From Sediminibacterium roseum (GTDB taxonomy: Bacteria; Bacteroidota; Bacteroidia; Chitinophagales; Chitinophagaceae), in contig NZ_JAACJS010000012.1 in assembly GCF_009939005.1 (NCBI RefSeq), forward strand, positions 62,001 to 126,000: 64,000 nucleotides of DNA. Direction: 5' to 3'. Positions 50,570-59,067 of this stretch are shown here, one piece after another. Positions within the stretch are counted from its first letter, which is position 1. The number at the start of each line of letters is the position of its first letter. A model generated the notes under the pieces. The model did not search any database. It worked only from the letters and a program-made list of their open reading frames with translations, and was not told the DNA's origin. The position numbers were made by a program, and so were the translations under genes.

Positions 50570-51445
50570 ATGGGTAACGTAAAAGTAGGTTTGGTCCAAA
50601 TGAGTTGTTCGGCCGATAAACAGGCGAACTTGTCTAAAGCGATTGGCAAGGTGCGTGAGGCTGCGGCGAAAGGCGCGCAGATCGTGTGTTTGCAGGAACT
50701 CTTCACATCGCTGTATTTCTGTGATGTGGAAGACTATGATAATTTCAAGCTTGCCGAAGCGATCCCCGGCCCTTCAACCGATGCATTGAGCGCGGTGGCA
50801 GCAGAATTGAATGTGGTGATCATCGCTTCGCTGTTTGAAAAAAGAACGCAGGGCATTTACCATAACACAACAGCCGTACTGGATGCCGACGGAAGTTACC
50901 TGGGCAAATACCGCAAAATGCACATACCGGATGATCCTGCATTTTACGAGAAATTTTATTTTACCCCGGGTGACCTCGGCTACAAAGTATTCAAAACAAA
51001 ATTTGCAACATTTGGTGTGTTGATCTGCTGGGACCAGTGGTACCCCGAAGCAGCACGCATCACCTCGTTGATGGGAGCAGAGATCCTATTTTATCCAACG
51101 GCAATCGGTTGGGCAACATCGCAGGACGAAGAAACCAACAACGAGCAATACAACGCATGGCAAACGATACAGCGGAGTCATGCCGTAGCCAACGGCGTTC
51201 ACGTTGTAAGCGTTAACCGGGTAGGGTATGAGCAGGATGGCGCAATGAAGTTCTGGGGCGGATCGTTTGTAAGCAATCCTTTTGGTAGCCTGATCTACAA
51301 GGCATCGCACGAAGAAGAAGAAGTGACGGTTGTGGAGATCGATACCGCCAAAACCGATCGCTACCGCACGCACTGGCCCTTTCTCCGCGACAGGCGCATC
51401 GACTCTTACCAGCAGATCACGAAGCGTTATATTGATGAAGATTGA
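50570..51445 (+). CDS. aguB: N-carbamoylputrescine amidase
   Basis: A 291-residue nitrilase-superfamily amidase that cuts N-carbamoylputrescine to putrescine, ammonia and CO2. The Glu-Lys-Cys triad is E43 (LQELF), K116 (YRKMHIP) and C153 (ICWDQWYPE); PDDPAFYEKFYFTPGD and WQTIQRSHAVANGV match plant and bacterial AguB well. The ATG at 50570 is directly behind the AT-rich repeat. aguA overlaps or follows at once (the AguA frame opens right after this stop codon), so the two are an operon. Confidence 0.95.
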   Translation: MGNVKVGLVQMSCSADKQANLSKAIGKVREAAAKGAQIVCLQELFTSLYFCDVEDYDNFKLAEAIPGPSTDALSAVAAELNVVIIASLFEKRTQGIYHNTTAVLDADGSYLGKYRKMHIPDDPAFYEKFYFTPGDLGYKVFKTKFATFGVLICWDQWYPEAARITSLMGAEILFYPTAIGWATSQDEETNNEQYNAWQTIQRSHAVANGVHVVSVNRVGYEQDGAMKFWGGSFVSNPFGSLIYKASHEEEEVTVVEIDTAKTDRYRTHWPFLRDRRIDSYQQITKRYIDED

Positions 51446-51514
51446 TTGAAGAAACACGAATACCGGAAACGGGAAAGCTGTCTCCTGGATGCCTGTACCT
51501 TGAACCTTACTGAT

Positions 51515-52558
51515 ATGATGAAGACACCCAAAGAATCGGGCTATTTTTTTCCCGCAGAATTCGCACCGCACCTGGCAACCTGGTTAAGCTGGCCGCACAA
51601 GGAAGCAAGCTGGCCGGGTAAGATCGATTCGATCTACCCCAATTACAGCCTGTTTGTAAAATACCTTACAGAAAGCGAACTGGTGCGCATCAATGTTGCC
51701 GACGAGCAGCTTAAGCAGGCCGCGGTTCGGCATTTACAGAACGCAGGTGTGAACATGGATAAGGTTGAGTTCTTTTTTCACCCGACAAACGATGCCTGGT
51801 GCCGCGACCATGGCCCGGCATTCCTGGTGAATCCTGCTGCAGGGGAGAAGAAAGTGATCGTTGACTGGGGCTACAATGCCTGGGGCAACAAATATCCGCC
51901 GTATGATCTTGATGATGTGATACCAACATTGATCGGTAAACATTTCGGCCTGCCTGTGTATCATCCGGGCATTGTAATGGAGGGCGGATCCGTGGAATTC
52001 AATGGCGCAGGTACCTTGCTTACTTCCACCGCGTGCCTGCTCAATGAAAACCGCAACCCGCAACTCAACCGCCAACAGATCGAAGAATACCTCTGTAATT
52101 ATTACGGCGTTGAACAGGTGTTGTGGGTGGATGAAGGAATAATCGGGGATGATACAGACGGCCATATCGATGATACGGTCCGTTTTGTAAACGAAGACAC
52201 CGTTGTTACAGTGATCGAAGAAAACAGGAACGATGAAAATTACGGCCTGTTGCAAACCAATCTCAGGCAGCTGAAAGAAATGCGTTTGTTGAACGGCAAG
52301 CAAATGAACATTGTTGAGTTGCCCATGCCCGATGCGGTGGTGTATGAGGACCAGCGTTTGCCGGCCTCGTACGCAAATTTCTACATCAGCAACAAACACG
52401 TTATCGTGCCTACGTTCCGCTGCGCGAAAGATGAGAAGGCGCTGGGCATCATTGCCGGATGTTTCCCTTCGCGCGAAGTGGTAGGGATCGATTCTACAGA
52501 TATCATCTGGGGGCTTGGAAGCTTTCACTGCCTGAGCCAACAGGAGCCCGCAGTGTAG
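51515..52558 (+). CDS. aguA: Agmatine deiminase
   Basis: A 347-residue member of the arginine deiminase superfamily (PAD_porph) that turns agmatine into N-carbamoylputrescine. PAEFAPHLATWLSWPH, DAWCRDHGPAF, VMEGGSVEFNG, DTDGHIDDTVRF and the C-terminal nucleophile Cys339 in GSFHCLSQQEPA are all in place. The start was set at the ATG at 51515 (MMKTPKESG), 69 bp inside an open frame that begins with TTG directly after aguB. With AguB and SpeA it completes arginine to putrescine. Confidence 0.94.
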   Translation: MMKTPKESGYFFPAEFAPHLATWLSWPHKEASWPGKIDSIYPNYSLFVKYLTESELVRINVADEQLKQAAVRHLQNAGVNMDKVEFFFHPTNDAWCRDHGPAFLVNPAAGEKKVIVDWGYNAWGNKYPPYDLDDVIPTLIGKHFGLPVYHPGIVMEGGSVEFNGAGTLLTSTACLLNENRNPQLNRQQIEEYLCNYYGVEQVLWVDEGIIGDDTDGHIDDTVRFVNEDTVVTVIEENRNDENYGLLQTNLRQLKEMRLLNGKQMNIVELPMPDAVVYEDQRLPASYANFYISNKHVIVPTFRCAKDEKALGIIAGCFPSREVVGIDSTDIIWGLGSFHCLSQQEPAV

Positions 52559-52663
52559 CGCCAGTTGTTTTTAAATTCCGTTGAGGGGTTAAAGTATCAA
52601 AGACGTGGATAACATCGTTGATTCTTTAACCCTTTGGCTTTTGTAACCGGTAATTCAAAACAG

Positions 52664-53077
52664 TTACCCGGTTACCGTCATCGTGCTCCCGCTGATCGCA
52701 ACATTGTATTGTTTCAGCGAAGAAGCGGCGGGGCCGAGGGTAACGCTGCCTGTTGTGGTGAACGTGGAGCCGTGGTTGGGACAAACAAAATTATTTGCCG
52801 AAGCATTGTAATTGATGAAGGAGCCTTCGTGCGTACAGGCCACCTGCACGGCAGTGAAAGAGGCCGGAACATTGGTAGCGGCGAGCCGGACGATGATCAC
52901 GCCGTTTTGCACCAGCGATGAACCGACTGCTAATAAGTTGCTGGTAAGGTCTACCGTGAAATTCGCGTTCACGGCGCCATTGGAGCCGCCAGCGCTTTTA
53001 CTGCATGCGCCCATGCAAACTGCGCATGCGGCAACTACCGGTCCCGTTAAGGTTCCCAGGAATTCTCTTCTTTGCAT
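52664..53077 (-). CDS. Rieske-type [2Fe-2S] lipoprotein
   Basis: A 137-residue protein with both Rieske motifs: C81-T-H83 (VACTHEGSF) and C99-P-N-H102 (VCPNHGSTF). The N-terminus MQRREFLGTLTGPVVAAC has a twin-arginine-like RR pair followed by a hydrophobic stretch and possible lipid Cys residues at 18, 21 or 25, so it is probably exported folded and anchored. Rieske domains of this form are electron carriers. No oxygenase or cytochrome gene is adjacent; it is the last gene of an operon with a methyltransferase and an HD protein (37-bp gap). Confidence 0.88.
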   Translation of the reverse strand: MQRREFLGTLTGPVVAACAVCMGACSKSAGGSNGAVNANFTVDLTSNLLAVGSSLVQNGVIIVRLAATNVPASFTAVQVACTHEGSFINYNASANNFVCPNHGSTFTTTGSVTLGPAASSLKQYNVAISGSTMTVTG

Positions 53078-53114
53078 AAAATGGATTTAATGAGCAATGG
53101 ATGCTGTTACCGCT

Positions 53115-53720
53115 CTAGCGCCCGTCGTTCACCGCGATCAAAAAAACTTCCGACCCTTTGCGTTGCGGGATAGAGTTGTAACAATCTTCTAAAACTTTGA
53201 TACGAAACAACGGAGAAAAAAGTTGCCTGTATTCTTCCGTATGGCCGCCGAAGGGCGGGCCCTCCTTATCAAATTCCCTGTTGAAGAGCACGCCTGCAAG
53301 CTTTCCGTTGCCTGTGAGGATTTCTTTTACCTTGCTCACATATCTGCCGCGCAGGGCGGGTGGTAACGTGCAGAAAAAAGTTTGCTCCAACACAAGTTCA
53401 AACGACCCCTCGAGCTTGAAAAAATCGCCCGTAACAATCCTGATGGCAGGGTACCTGTTGCCCAGTATTTCCCGTAATGCAGTTGTTGCCACCGCTGAAA
53501 TATCTGCCACGGTAATATCTGTAAATCCTTTTTCTGCGAGATAGACCGCTTCATAGCCTTTTCCCGCACCGGGAATGAGTATGCTGGTGTTTTTGTTGGT
53601 AAGCTGGTCGATGTATTCTTTGAGGGGCGTTGAAACATACCCGATATCCCATGCCGTTTCGTGGTTGGTATACAATGCATCCCAAAACGATGCGGGTAAA
53701 AGATCAGTGTTGCCGCTCAT
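53115..53720 (-). CDS. TPMT-family methyltransferase
   Basis: A 201-residue SAM-dependent methyltransferase of the thiopurine methyltransferase family. The SAM motif I is SILIPGAGKGYEAVYLAEKG (46-65), then VTVADIS and a hydrophobic FELVLEQTFFCTLPP typical of the group. W24 in ETAWDIGY is conserved in TPMT. Bacterial members methylate thiols, selenium or tellurium compounds, or halides; the substrate is open. The start codon overlaps the stop of the HD gene by 4 bp, so the two are translationally coupled. Confidence 0.85.
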   Translation of the reverse strand: MSGNTDLLPASFWDALYTNHETAWDIGYVSTPLKEYIDQLTNKNTSILIPGAGKGYEAVYLAEKGFTDITVADISAVATTALREILGNRYPAIRIVTGDFFKLEGSFELVLEQTFFCTLPPALRGRYVSKVKEILTGNGKLAGVLFNREFDKEGPPFGGHTEEYRQLFSPLFRIKVLEDCYNSIPQRKGSEVFLIAVNDGR

Positions 53721-54328
53721 GCGATCGTTGCTGTTATTTGTGCCTGCCTGGGAATGATGAATGCGACCAGGTCATCCAGCGCGATGCCCGCGCGTTCGCA
53801 TGCATCGGCAATGTCTTCCCTGGATACATTGGCGGCAAATGATTTTTCCTTCAGCCGTTTTTTTACACCCTTCACATCCATGCCTTCATAGCCGCCTGGG
53901 CGCATGAGTGAGTAAGCGTGGATCAACCCGGATAATTCATCAAACGCATACAGCATCTGGTCCATCTTCGTTACCGGTACCACGCCAAAATGCAGGTGCC
54001 CATGCGAAGCGATCGCGCGGATGATCGCGGGATCTATGTTGCGGCGCTCGAGTTCTTCGATGATCTTTTTACAATGCTGGTCGGGCCATTGGTCCCAATC
54101 AGCATCGTGCAGCAACCCTGCCATTTCCCATTGCCATTGGCCCGCCTCATCAAGGTTCTCTTTTTCTGCGGCCCAGGCTTTCATAAGGTGTCCGACCTGC
54201 TGCATATGCACTTTCAGTTTAGGGTTCAGCACCCAATCGTTGAAAAGCTGGTTGGCTTCTTCTCTTGACAATACGTTTCCCAGGTTTGCCTGGTCGCCGA
54301 ATTCGGTTCTGCCGAGGTTGAGTGACAT
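53717..54328 (-). CDS. HD domain hydrolase
   Basis: A 203-residue protein with an HD-type metal site: VHMQQVGHLMKAW holds the first His, MAGLLHDADWDQWP is the HD pair (about 91-92), and AIASHGHLH supplies another His; the last Asp is in FDELSGLIHAY. HD proteins of this size hydrolyse phosphomonoesters or phosphodiesters of nucleotides, substrate unknown. It is the first gene of the operon HD-methyltransferase-Rieske. It is divergent from the MFS gene, about 117 bp away. Confidence 0.85.
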   Translation of the reverse strand: MSLNLGRTEFGDQANLGNVLSREEANQLFNDWVLNPKLKVHMQQVGHLMKAWAAEKENLDEAGQWQWEMAGLLHDADWDQWPDQHCKKIIEELERRNIDPAIIRAIASHGHLHFGVVPVTKMDQMLYAFDELSGLIHAYSLMRPGGYEGMDVKGVKKRLKEKSFAANVSREDIADACERAGIALDDLVAFIIPRQAQITATIA

Positions 54329-54445
54329 GTGTTCGTGTTTGTTTCAAAGATAGGGTGGGAATTCTATCGGCGGAAAAAATGCCTAAATAGCGTTAGGTTG
54401 AACGGTTTCTTTAAACGAAATTGCCAGACATTTCAATCCACACGA

Positions 54446-55690
54446 ATGAACAAGTCTCCGAAAGAGAAACTATTTACATCCTACCAGGTGTTTGTGATCG
54501 CTATTTTATCGTTGCTTCAATTCACGATCATATTGGATTTCATGGTGCTCTCGCCCTTGAGTGCGATCCTGCTTCCAGCCCTGCACATCAAGACCTCGCA
54601 ATTCGGCCTTGTTGTTTCGGCGTATGCCTTCAGTGCGGGCGCATCGGGTTTGCTTACGGCGGGGTTTGCAGACAAATACGACCGCAAAAAATTATTGATG
54701 TTTTTCTATACCGGGTTTATTGCAGGAACGGCGCTCTGCGCGATGGCGACCACCTACGAGTTCCTGCTGGTAGCGAGGATCATCACCGGGATCTTCGGTG
54801 GTGTGATCGGCTCGGTAAGCTTCGCGATCATCACCGATCTCTTTCCCATGAAAACACGCGGCCGCGTGATGGGTTTTGTACAGATGTCGTTTGCCGCAAG
54901 CCAGGTACTGGGATTGCCGATAGGCCTTATGCTTGCCAATAAATTCGACTGGCATGCGCCGTTCTGGATGATCGTTGGCGCGGGGATCGTATTGGGCATC
55001 GTGATGGCGGTGCGTTTGAAACCGGTTGATGAGCACCTCAAGCTCCATGTAGACCGCAACGCGTTTCACCATCTCTGGGCCACCACCACGCGCTCGGATT
55101 ATGCAAAGGCATACCTGGCAACCACCTTGCTCGCCACCGGAGGGTTTATGATGATGCCTTTTGGCGCAGCGTTCAGTACCAACAACCTTGGTATCGGGCT
55201 CGACAAATTACCTTATATCTACCTCATTACCGGTATCTGTTCCATCCTGTTCGGGCCGTTCATCGGTAAGCTCAGCGATAAGATCGGGAAATTCAAAGTG
55301 TTTGCGATCGGCTCTTTGCTGAGTATGGCGGTGATCATTTTTTACAGCCACCTCGGCATCACGCCATTGTGGGAAGTGATTGTGCTTACCGTGTTGATGT
55401 TTGTAGGAATCTCATCCCGCATGATCTCTTCATCGGCACTATTAACCGCTGTTCCTGATGCAAAGGACCGTGGCGCATTCATGAGCGTGAATGCCTCTAC
55501 CCAACAGATCTCCGGCGGAGTTGCTTCCATCATTGCCGGCCTGATTGTTGTTCAGTCAACTTCAGGACGCCTTGAGCATTACGACACGCTTGCGTTTGTT
55601 GTAACCGGTACGATGGTCGTAGCCATGTTGATGATGTATTACCTCAACAGGCGGGTGCAGCAGAAACTGCATACGCAAGAGCCGGTTTAA
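54446..55690 (+). CDS. MFS transporter
   Basis: A 414-residue membrane protein with 12 predicted helices. The loop 2-3 motif of the major facilitator family is AGFADKYDRKKLL, and the repeat in loop 8-9 is GKLSDKIGKFKVF. LDFMVLSPLSAILLPAL in helix 1 resembles arabinose efflux/AraJ-like drug:proton antiporters (DHA1). The ATG at 54446 was chosen; the frame extends 39 codons upstream with a non-membrane, non-conserved stretch. The substrate is not known. It may be cotranscribed with the amidase gene 30 bp downstream. Confidence 0.88.
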   Translation: MNKSPKEKLFTSYQVFVIAILSLLQFTIILDFMVLSPLSAILLPALHIKTSQFGLVVSAYAFSAGASGLLTAGFADKYDRKKLLMFFYTGFIAGTALCAMATTYEFLLVARIITGIFGGVIGSVSFAIITDLFPMKTRGRVMGFVQMSFAASQVLGLPIGLMLANKFDWHAPFWMIVGAGIVLGIVMAVRLKPVDEHLKLHVDRNAFHHLWATTTRSDYAKAYLATTLLATGGFMMMPFGAAFSTNNLGIGLDKLPYIYLITGICSILFGPFIGKLSDKIGKFKVFAIGSLLSMAVIIFYSHLGITPLWEVIVLTVLMFVGISSRMISSSALLTAVPDAKDRGAFMSVNASTQQISGGVASIIAGLIVVQSTSGRLEHYDTLAFVVTGTMVVAMLMMYYLNRRVQQKLHTQEPV

Positions 55691-55720
55691 TCCCATTCAA
55701 ACACCAATCAACCTGAACAA

Positions 55721-56530
55721 ATGAAACACCTGCTATCCATTTCCGCCATCGTTCTCCTTGCTGCCTGCGCTGCGCCCAAGCCGTACAGCGATACGAACAA
55801 GGTGTACCGCCAGCAATCAAAAGAGTATGTAAAACAGCTCCTCGCAGAGCCGTCCAACCCCGTGAATGATACGATCAAAATGCCGCCTTATTTTGTGGGT
55901 ACCACCAACTACGGCATACGCAAGCCCAACTTTGTGATCATACACCATACCGCGCAGAATTCCTGCCCGGAAACGCTGAAAACATTTACACTCACCAGGA
56001 CAGCGGTAAGCGCGCATTACGTGATCTGCAAGAACGGAACCGTTTACCACATGCTCAACGATTATTTCCGCGCGCAGCACGCGGGGGTGAGCAGGTGGGG
56101 CAACCTCATCGATGTCAATTCTTCGTCCATCGGGATAGAGCTGGACAATACAGGGTTTGAACCCTTCGACAGCCTGCAGCTGAACAGCCTGCTGAGTGTG
56201 CTGGCAAAACTTAAAAAAGATTACAACATCCCTACCGCCAATTTCATCGGGCATGGAGACATTGCGCCAACACGCAAGAACGATCCCAATTACCGCTTCC
56301 CCTGGAAAAAATTGGCGGAGCAGGGATTCGGCCTCTGGTACGATGAACAAAGAGACAGTGTTCCCGCAGGCTTTAACCACATCCAGGCCCTGCGCATCGT
56401 TGGATACGATGTGAAGGACACAACAGCGGCCATCAGGGCCTTCAAACGTCATTTCCTGCAGGATACAACAAGGAGGATCAATGATGTGGACAGGAGCGTG
56501 CTGTACAACCTTCAGAAAAAATATATGTAA
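55721..56530 (+). CDS. N-acetylmuramoyl-L-alanine amidase lipoprotein (AmiD-like)
   Basis: A 269-residue lipoprotein (signal MKHLLSISAIVLLAAC, lipid Cys16). The Amidase_2 zinc site is formed by His75/His76 (VIIHHTAQNS), a later His in NFIGHGDIAPTRKNDPNYRFPW, and Asp in the last segment, all matching AmiD. It cuts the bond between MurNAc and the stem peptide, in cell-wall turnover or recycling. A C-terminal domain of about 80 residues (GFNHIQALRIVGYDV onward) looks like the helical peptidoglycan-binding module of AmiD. Confidence 0.92.
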   Translation: MKHLLSISAIVLLAACAAPKPYSDTNKVYRQQSKEYVKQLLAEPSNPVNDTIKMPPYFVGTTNYGIRKPNFVIIHHTAQNSCPETLKTFTLTRTAVSAHYVICKNGTVYHMLNDYFRAQHAGVSRWGNLIDVNSSSIGIELDNTGFEPFDSLQLNSLLSVLAKLKKDYNIPTANFIGHGDIAPTRKNDPNYRFPWKKLAEQGFGLWYDEQRDSVPAGFNHIQALRIVGYDVKDTTAAIRAFKRHFLQDTTRRINDVDRSVLYNLQKKYM

Positions 56531-56609
56531 TTGCCGGGGGTGAGCCAAAAGGATCAGCGGTGCCGTATCAAATAGAAAGAATCGTATTTTTAAAATACAA
56601 ACCTTTTCT

Positions 56610-58958
56610 ATGAGATTAATAACGCTTGTACTCCTGTCTCTTTCCATTTCCGTTCTCCATGCGCAATCGCACAACCCGGGCTCCAATCATGCCAATCGTT
56701 TTGAGGAACTGGATTACCTGTTGCAGTCGCCCAGCGAATACAGAACAGCCAGCGGCGCACCCGGGCCGAAATACTGGCAGCAGCGGGCCGACTACAACAT
56801 TGCCGTAGAACTGGATGAGCCGAATAACAGGATCACGGGTACGGAAACGATCACCTATTTCAACAATTCTCCCGATGTATTGAGTTATGTATGGCTGCAG
56901 CTCGATGAGAACTTTCACAATCCCCAGGCAGATGTGAACAGGGATAACACGGGTAAAATGCAGGACCGCATGACCAACCAGCAGCTCGATGCGCTGGAGC
57001 CCTGGAGAAGGCTGGATGGGTATGGCATCAACCTCACACGTGTTGTAAATGCTGCGGGCAAAGCCCTGAAGTATACGATCGTAAAAACCATGATGCGCAT
57101 TGATCTGCCGGAGGCATTGAAACCGGGGCAGCAGTTCGTGTTTACGATCGACTGGAACTACAAAGTGCCGGACAAATTAACGCGTTACGGCCGCGGCGGC
57201 TATGAATATTTTGCGGAGGATGACAACAACCTGTATTCCATCGCGCAGTTTTACCCGAGAATGGCGGTGTACAGCGATTTCAAGGGATGGCAACACCTCC
57301 AGTTCCGCAGCGGCGCAGAGTTTGCATTGAACTTCGGCAACTTCAACCTGAAGATAACAGTACCGGCAGACCACGTGGTGGCGGCAACCGGCGAGTGCCT
57401 GAATTACAAAGAGATGATGACGGCCAAAGAATACGAACGATGGCAGTCTGCACAAACGGCGAAAGATATCGTTGAGATTGTAACGCTGGACGAAGCGCTT
57501 AAAAAATCAAAGACAAAGAGCAGCGAAAAGAAGACATGGATCTTTAAAGCCGACAATGTACGCGACGTCGCTTTCAACACGAGCCGGCGCCTGGTTTGGG
57601 ATGCGATGCCCGTATTTGTTGAGGGAAAGAAGGTAATGTGTATGAGTTATTATGGAAAAGAAGCCTACCCGATCTACCGCAAATACTCCACCAAAGCAAC
57701 CGCGCACACGATCAAAACCTATTCCAAATACACCATCCCGTATCCATACCCGGTTGCGCAGTCTGTAGAGGCGGCCATCGGCATGGAATACCCGATGCTG
57801 GCGATGAACCCAGGGAGAGCAGCGCCAGACGGCAGCTACACGGAAGCTGCAAAATATTCCTGCATCGGCGTAACCATCCACGAAGTGGGACATAATTTCT
57901 TCCCCATGATCGTGAACAGCGATGAGCGCCAATGGTGGTGGATGGATGAAGGGCTGAACACATTCTGCCAGTTCTTAACCGAGCGCGAGTTTGATGCCGA
58001 TTACCCATCCACACGCGGGCCGGCACACCTGATCACGGATTACATGCGGTTGCCAAAGAATGAACTGGAACCGATCATGACAAAAGGAGATGCCGTTAGC
58101 AAAGTGGGATCAAATGCCTACGCAAAAGCGGCAACGGGTTTGAACATCCTGCGCGAAACCATTTTAGGCAGAGAGCTTTTCGATTTCGGTTTCCAGGAAT
58201 ATGCAAAGCGGTGGGCCTTCAAACACCCTACACCCGCCGATCTCTTCCGCACGCTGGAAGATGCAACGGGTGTGGATCTCGACTGGTTCTGGCGCGGATG
58301 GTACTTTGGAACGGACCCGGTGGATATTGCAATAGACAGTGTAAAAGTGTTTAAGGTAGACGATGCGTTGACGCCAACACCGGGTGGTGTTGCCGTATAC
58401 AACGACATCAACCGCCTGCGCAACAAAGACGATAAGTCCATCCAATTTTATGTGGATGCAGATACCACGCTCCGCGATTTTTATTATTACAACCGCGGCG
58501 CAGATGCGGCCTATACAATAGAACAGGCAAACAAACAGAAAGACGATGCATACAAAGCCGATATAGACAAAGACAACCTGGCGAAGTGGAAAGACAAATA
58601 TTTTTATGAGCTGCAGTTCTCAAACAAAGGCGGGTTGGTAATGCCGATCATACTTGAATGGACATTCAAAGATGGAACAAAACAGGTAGACAAGATCCCC
58701 GTTACGGTTTGGTTGCTGAATGAAGAAAAGGTTTCAAAAGTATTTATCAAAGACAAGGAAGTTGCTTCGGTAAAGCTGGATCCCAACAGGGAAACAGCGG
58801 ATGTTAACGAAGCCAATGGCCAATGGCCGGTAAAAGAAATGCCAACAAAATTCTCGTTGTTCAGGCAAACAACCACCGGCTTTACGGGGCCGGGCGCGGG
58901 ACAAACCGTTGCCCCGCCAACCAATGCCATGCAACGAGCCAAACAAAAAAATCCATAA
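56610..58958 (+). CDS. M1 family metallopeptidase
   Basis: A 782-residue exported peptidase (signal MRLITLVLLSLSISVLHAQ). The zinc site is HEVGH (424-428) with the third ligand E447 in MDEGLNTF; the N-terminal beta domain (60-290) precedes it. The exopeptidase GAMEN motif is replaced by GMEYPM (391-396), as in several Bacteroidota relatives, so aminopeptidase activity should be present but specificity may differ. The C-terminal part has no clear known domain. It is 79 bp after the amidase gene. Confidence 0.9.
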   Translation: MRLITLVLLSLSISVLHAQSHNPGSNHANRFEELDYLLQSPSEYRTASGAPGPKYWQQRADYNIAVELDEPNNRITGTETITYFNNSPDVLSYVWLQLDENFHNPQADVNRDNTGKMQDRMTNQQLDALEPWRRLDGYGINLTRVVNAAGKALKYTIVKTMMRIDLPEALKPGQQFVFTIDWNYKVPDKLTRYGRGGYEYFAEDDNNLYSIAQFYPRMAVYSDFKGWQHLQFRSGAEFALNFGNFNLKITVPADHVVAATGECLNYKEMMTAKEYERWQSAQTAKDIVEIVTLDEALKKSKTKSSEKKTWIFKADNVRDVAFNTSRRLVWDAMPVFVEGKKVMCMSYYGKEAYPIYRKYSTKATAHTIKTYSKYTIPYPYPVAQSVEAAIGMEYPMLAMNPGRAAPDGSYTEAAKYSCIGVTIHEVGHNFFPMIVNSDERQWWWMDEGLNTFCQFLTEREFDADYPSTRGPAHLITDYMRLPKNELEPIMTKGDAVSKVGSNAYAKAATGLNILRETILGRELFDFGFQEYAKRWAFKHPTPADLFRTLEDATGVDLDWFWRGWYFGTDPVDIAIDSVKVFKVDDALTPTPGGVAVYNDINRLRNKDDKSIQFYVDADTTLRDFYYYNRGADAAYTIEQANKQKDDAYKADIDKDNLAKWKDKYFYELQFSNKGGLVMPIILEWTFKDGTKQVDKIPVTVWLLNEEKVSKVFIKDKEVASVKLDPNRETADVNEANGQWPVKEMPTKFSLFRQTTTGFTGPGAGQTVAPPTNAMQRAKQKNP

Positions 58959-59067
58959 GTGGAAGAAGGCAAAACGCATGGCGATAAGTCAGCGCACAGC
59001 ATTGAGGATGAAGGATCCTTTGAAGCTGGGTTGCACGGTTATTTTATTTTCAAAACAATACTGCTTT

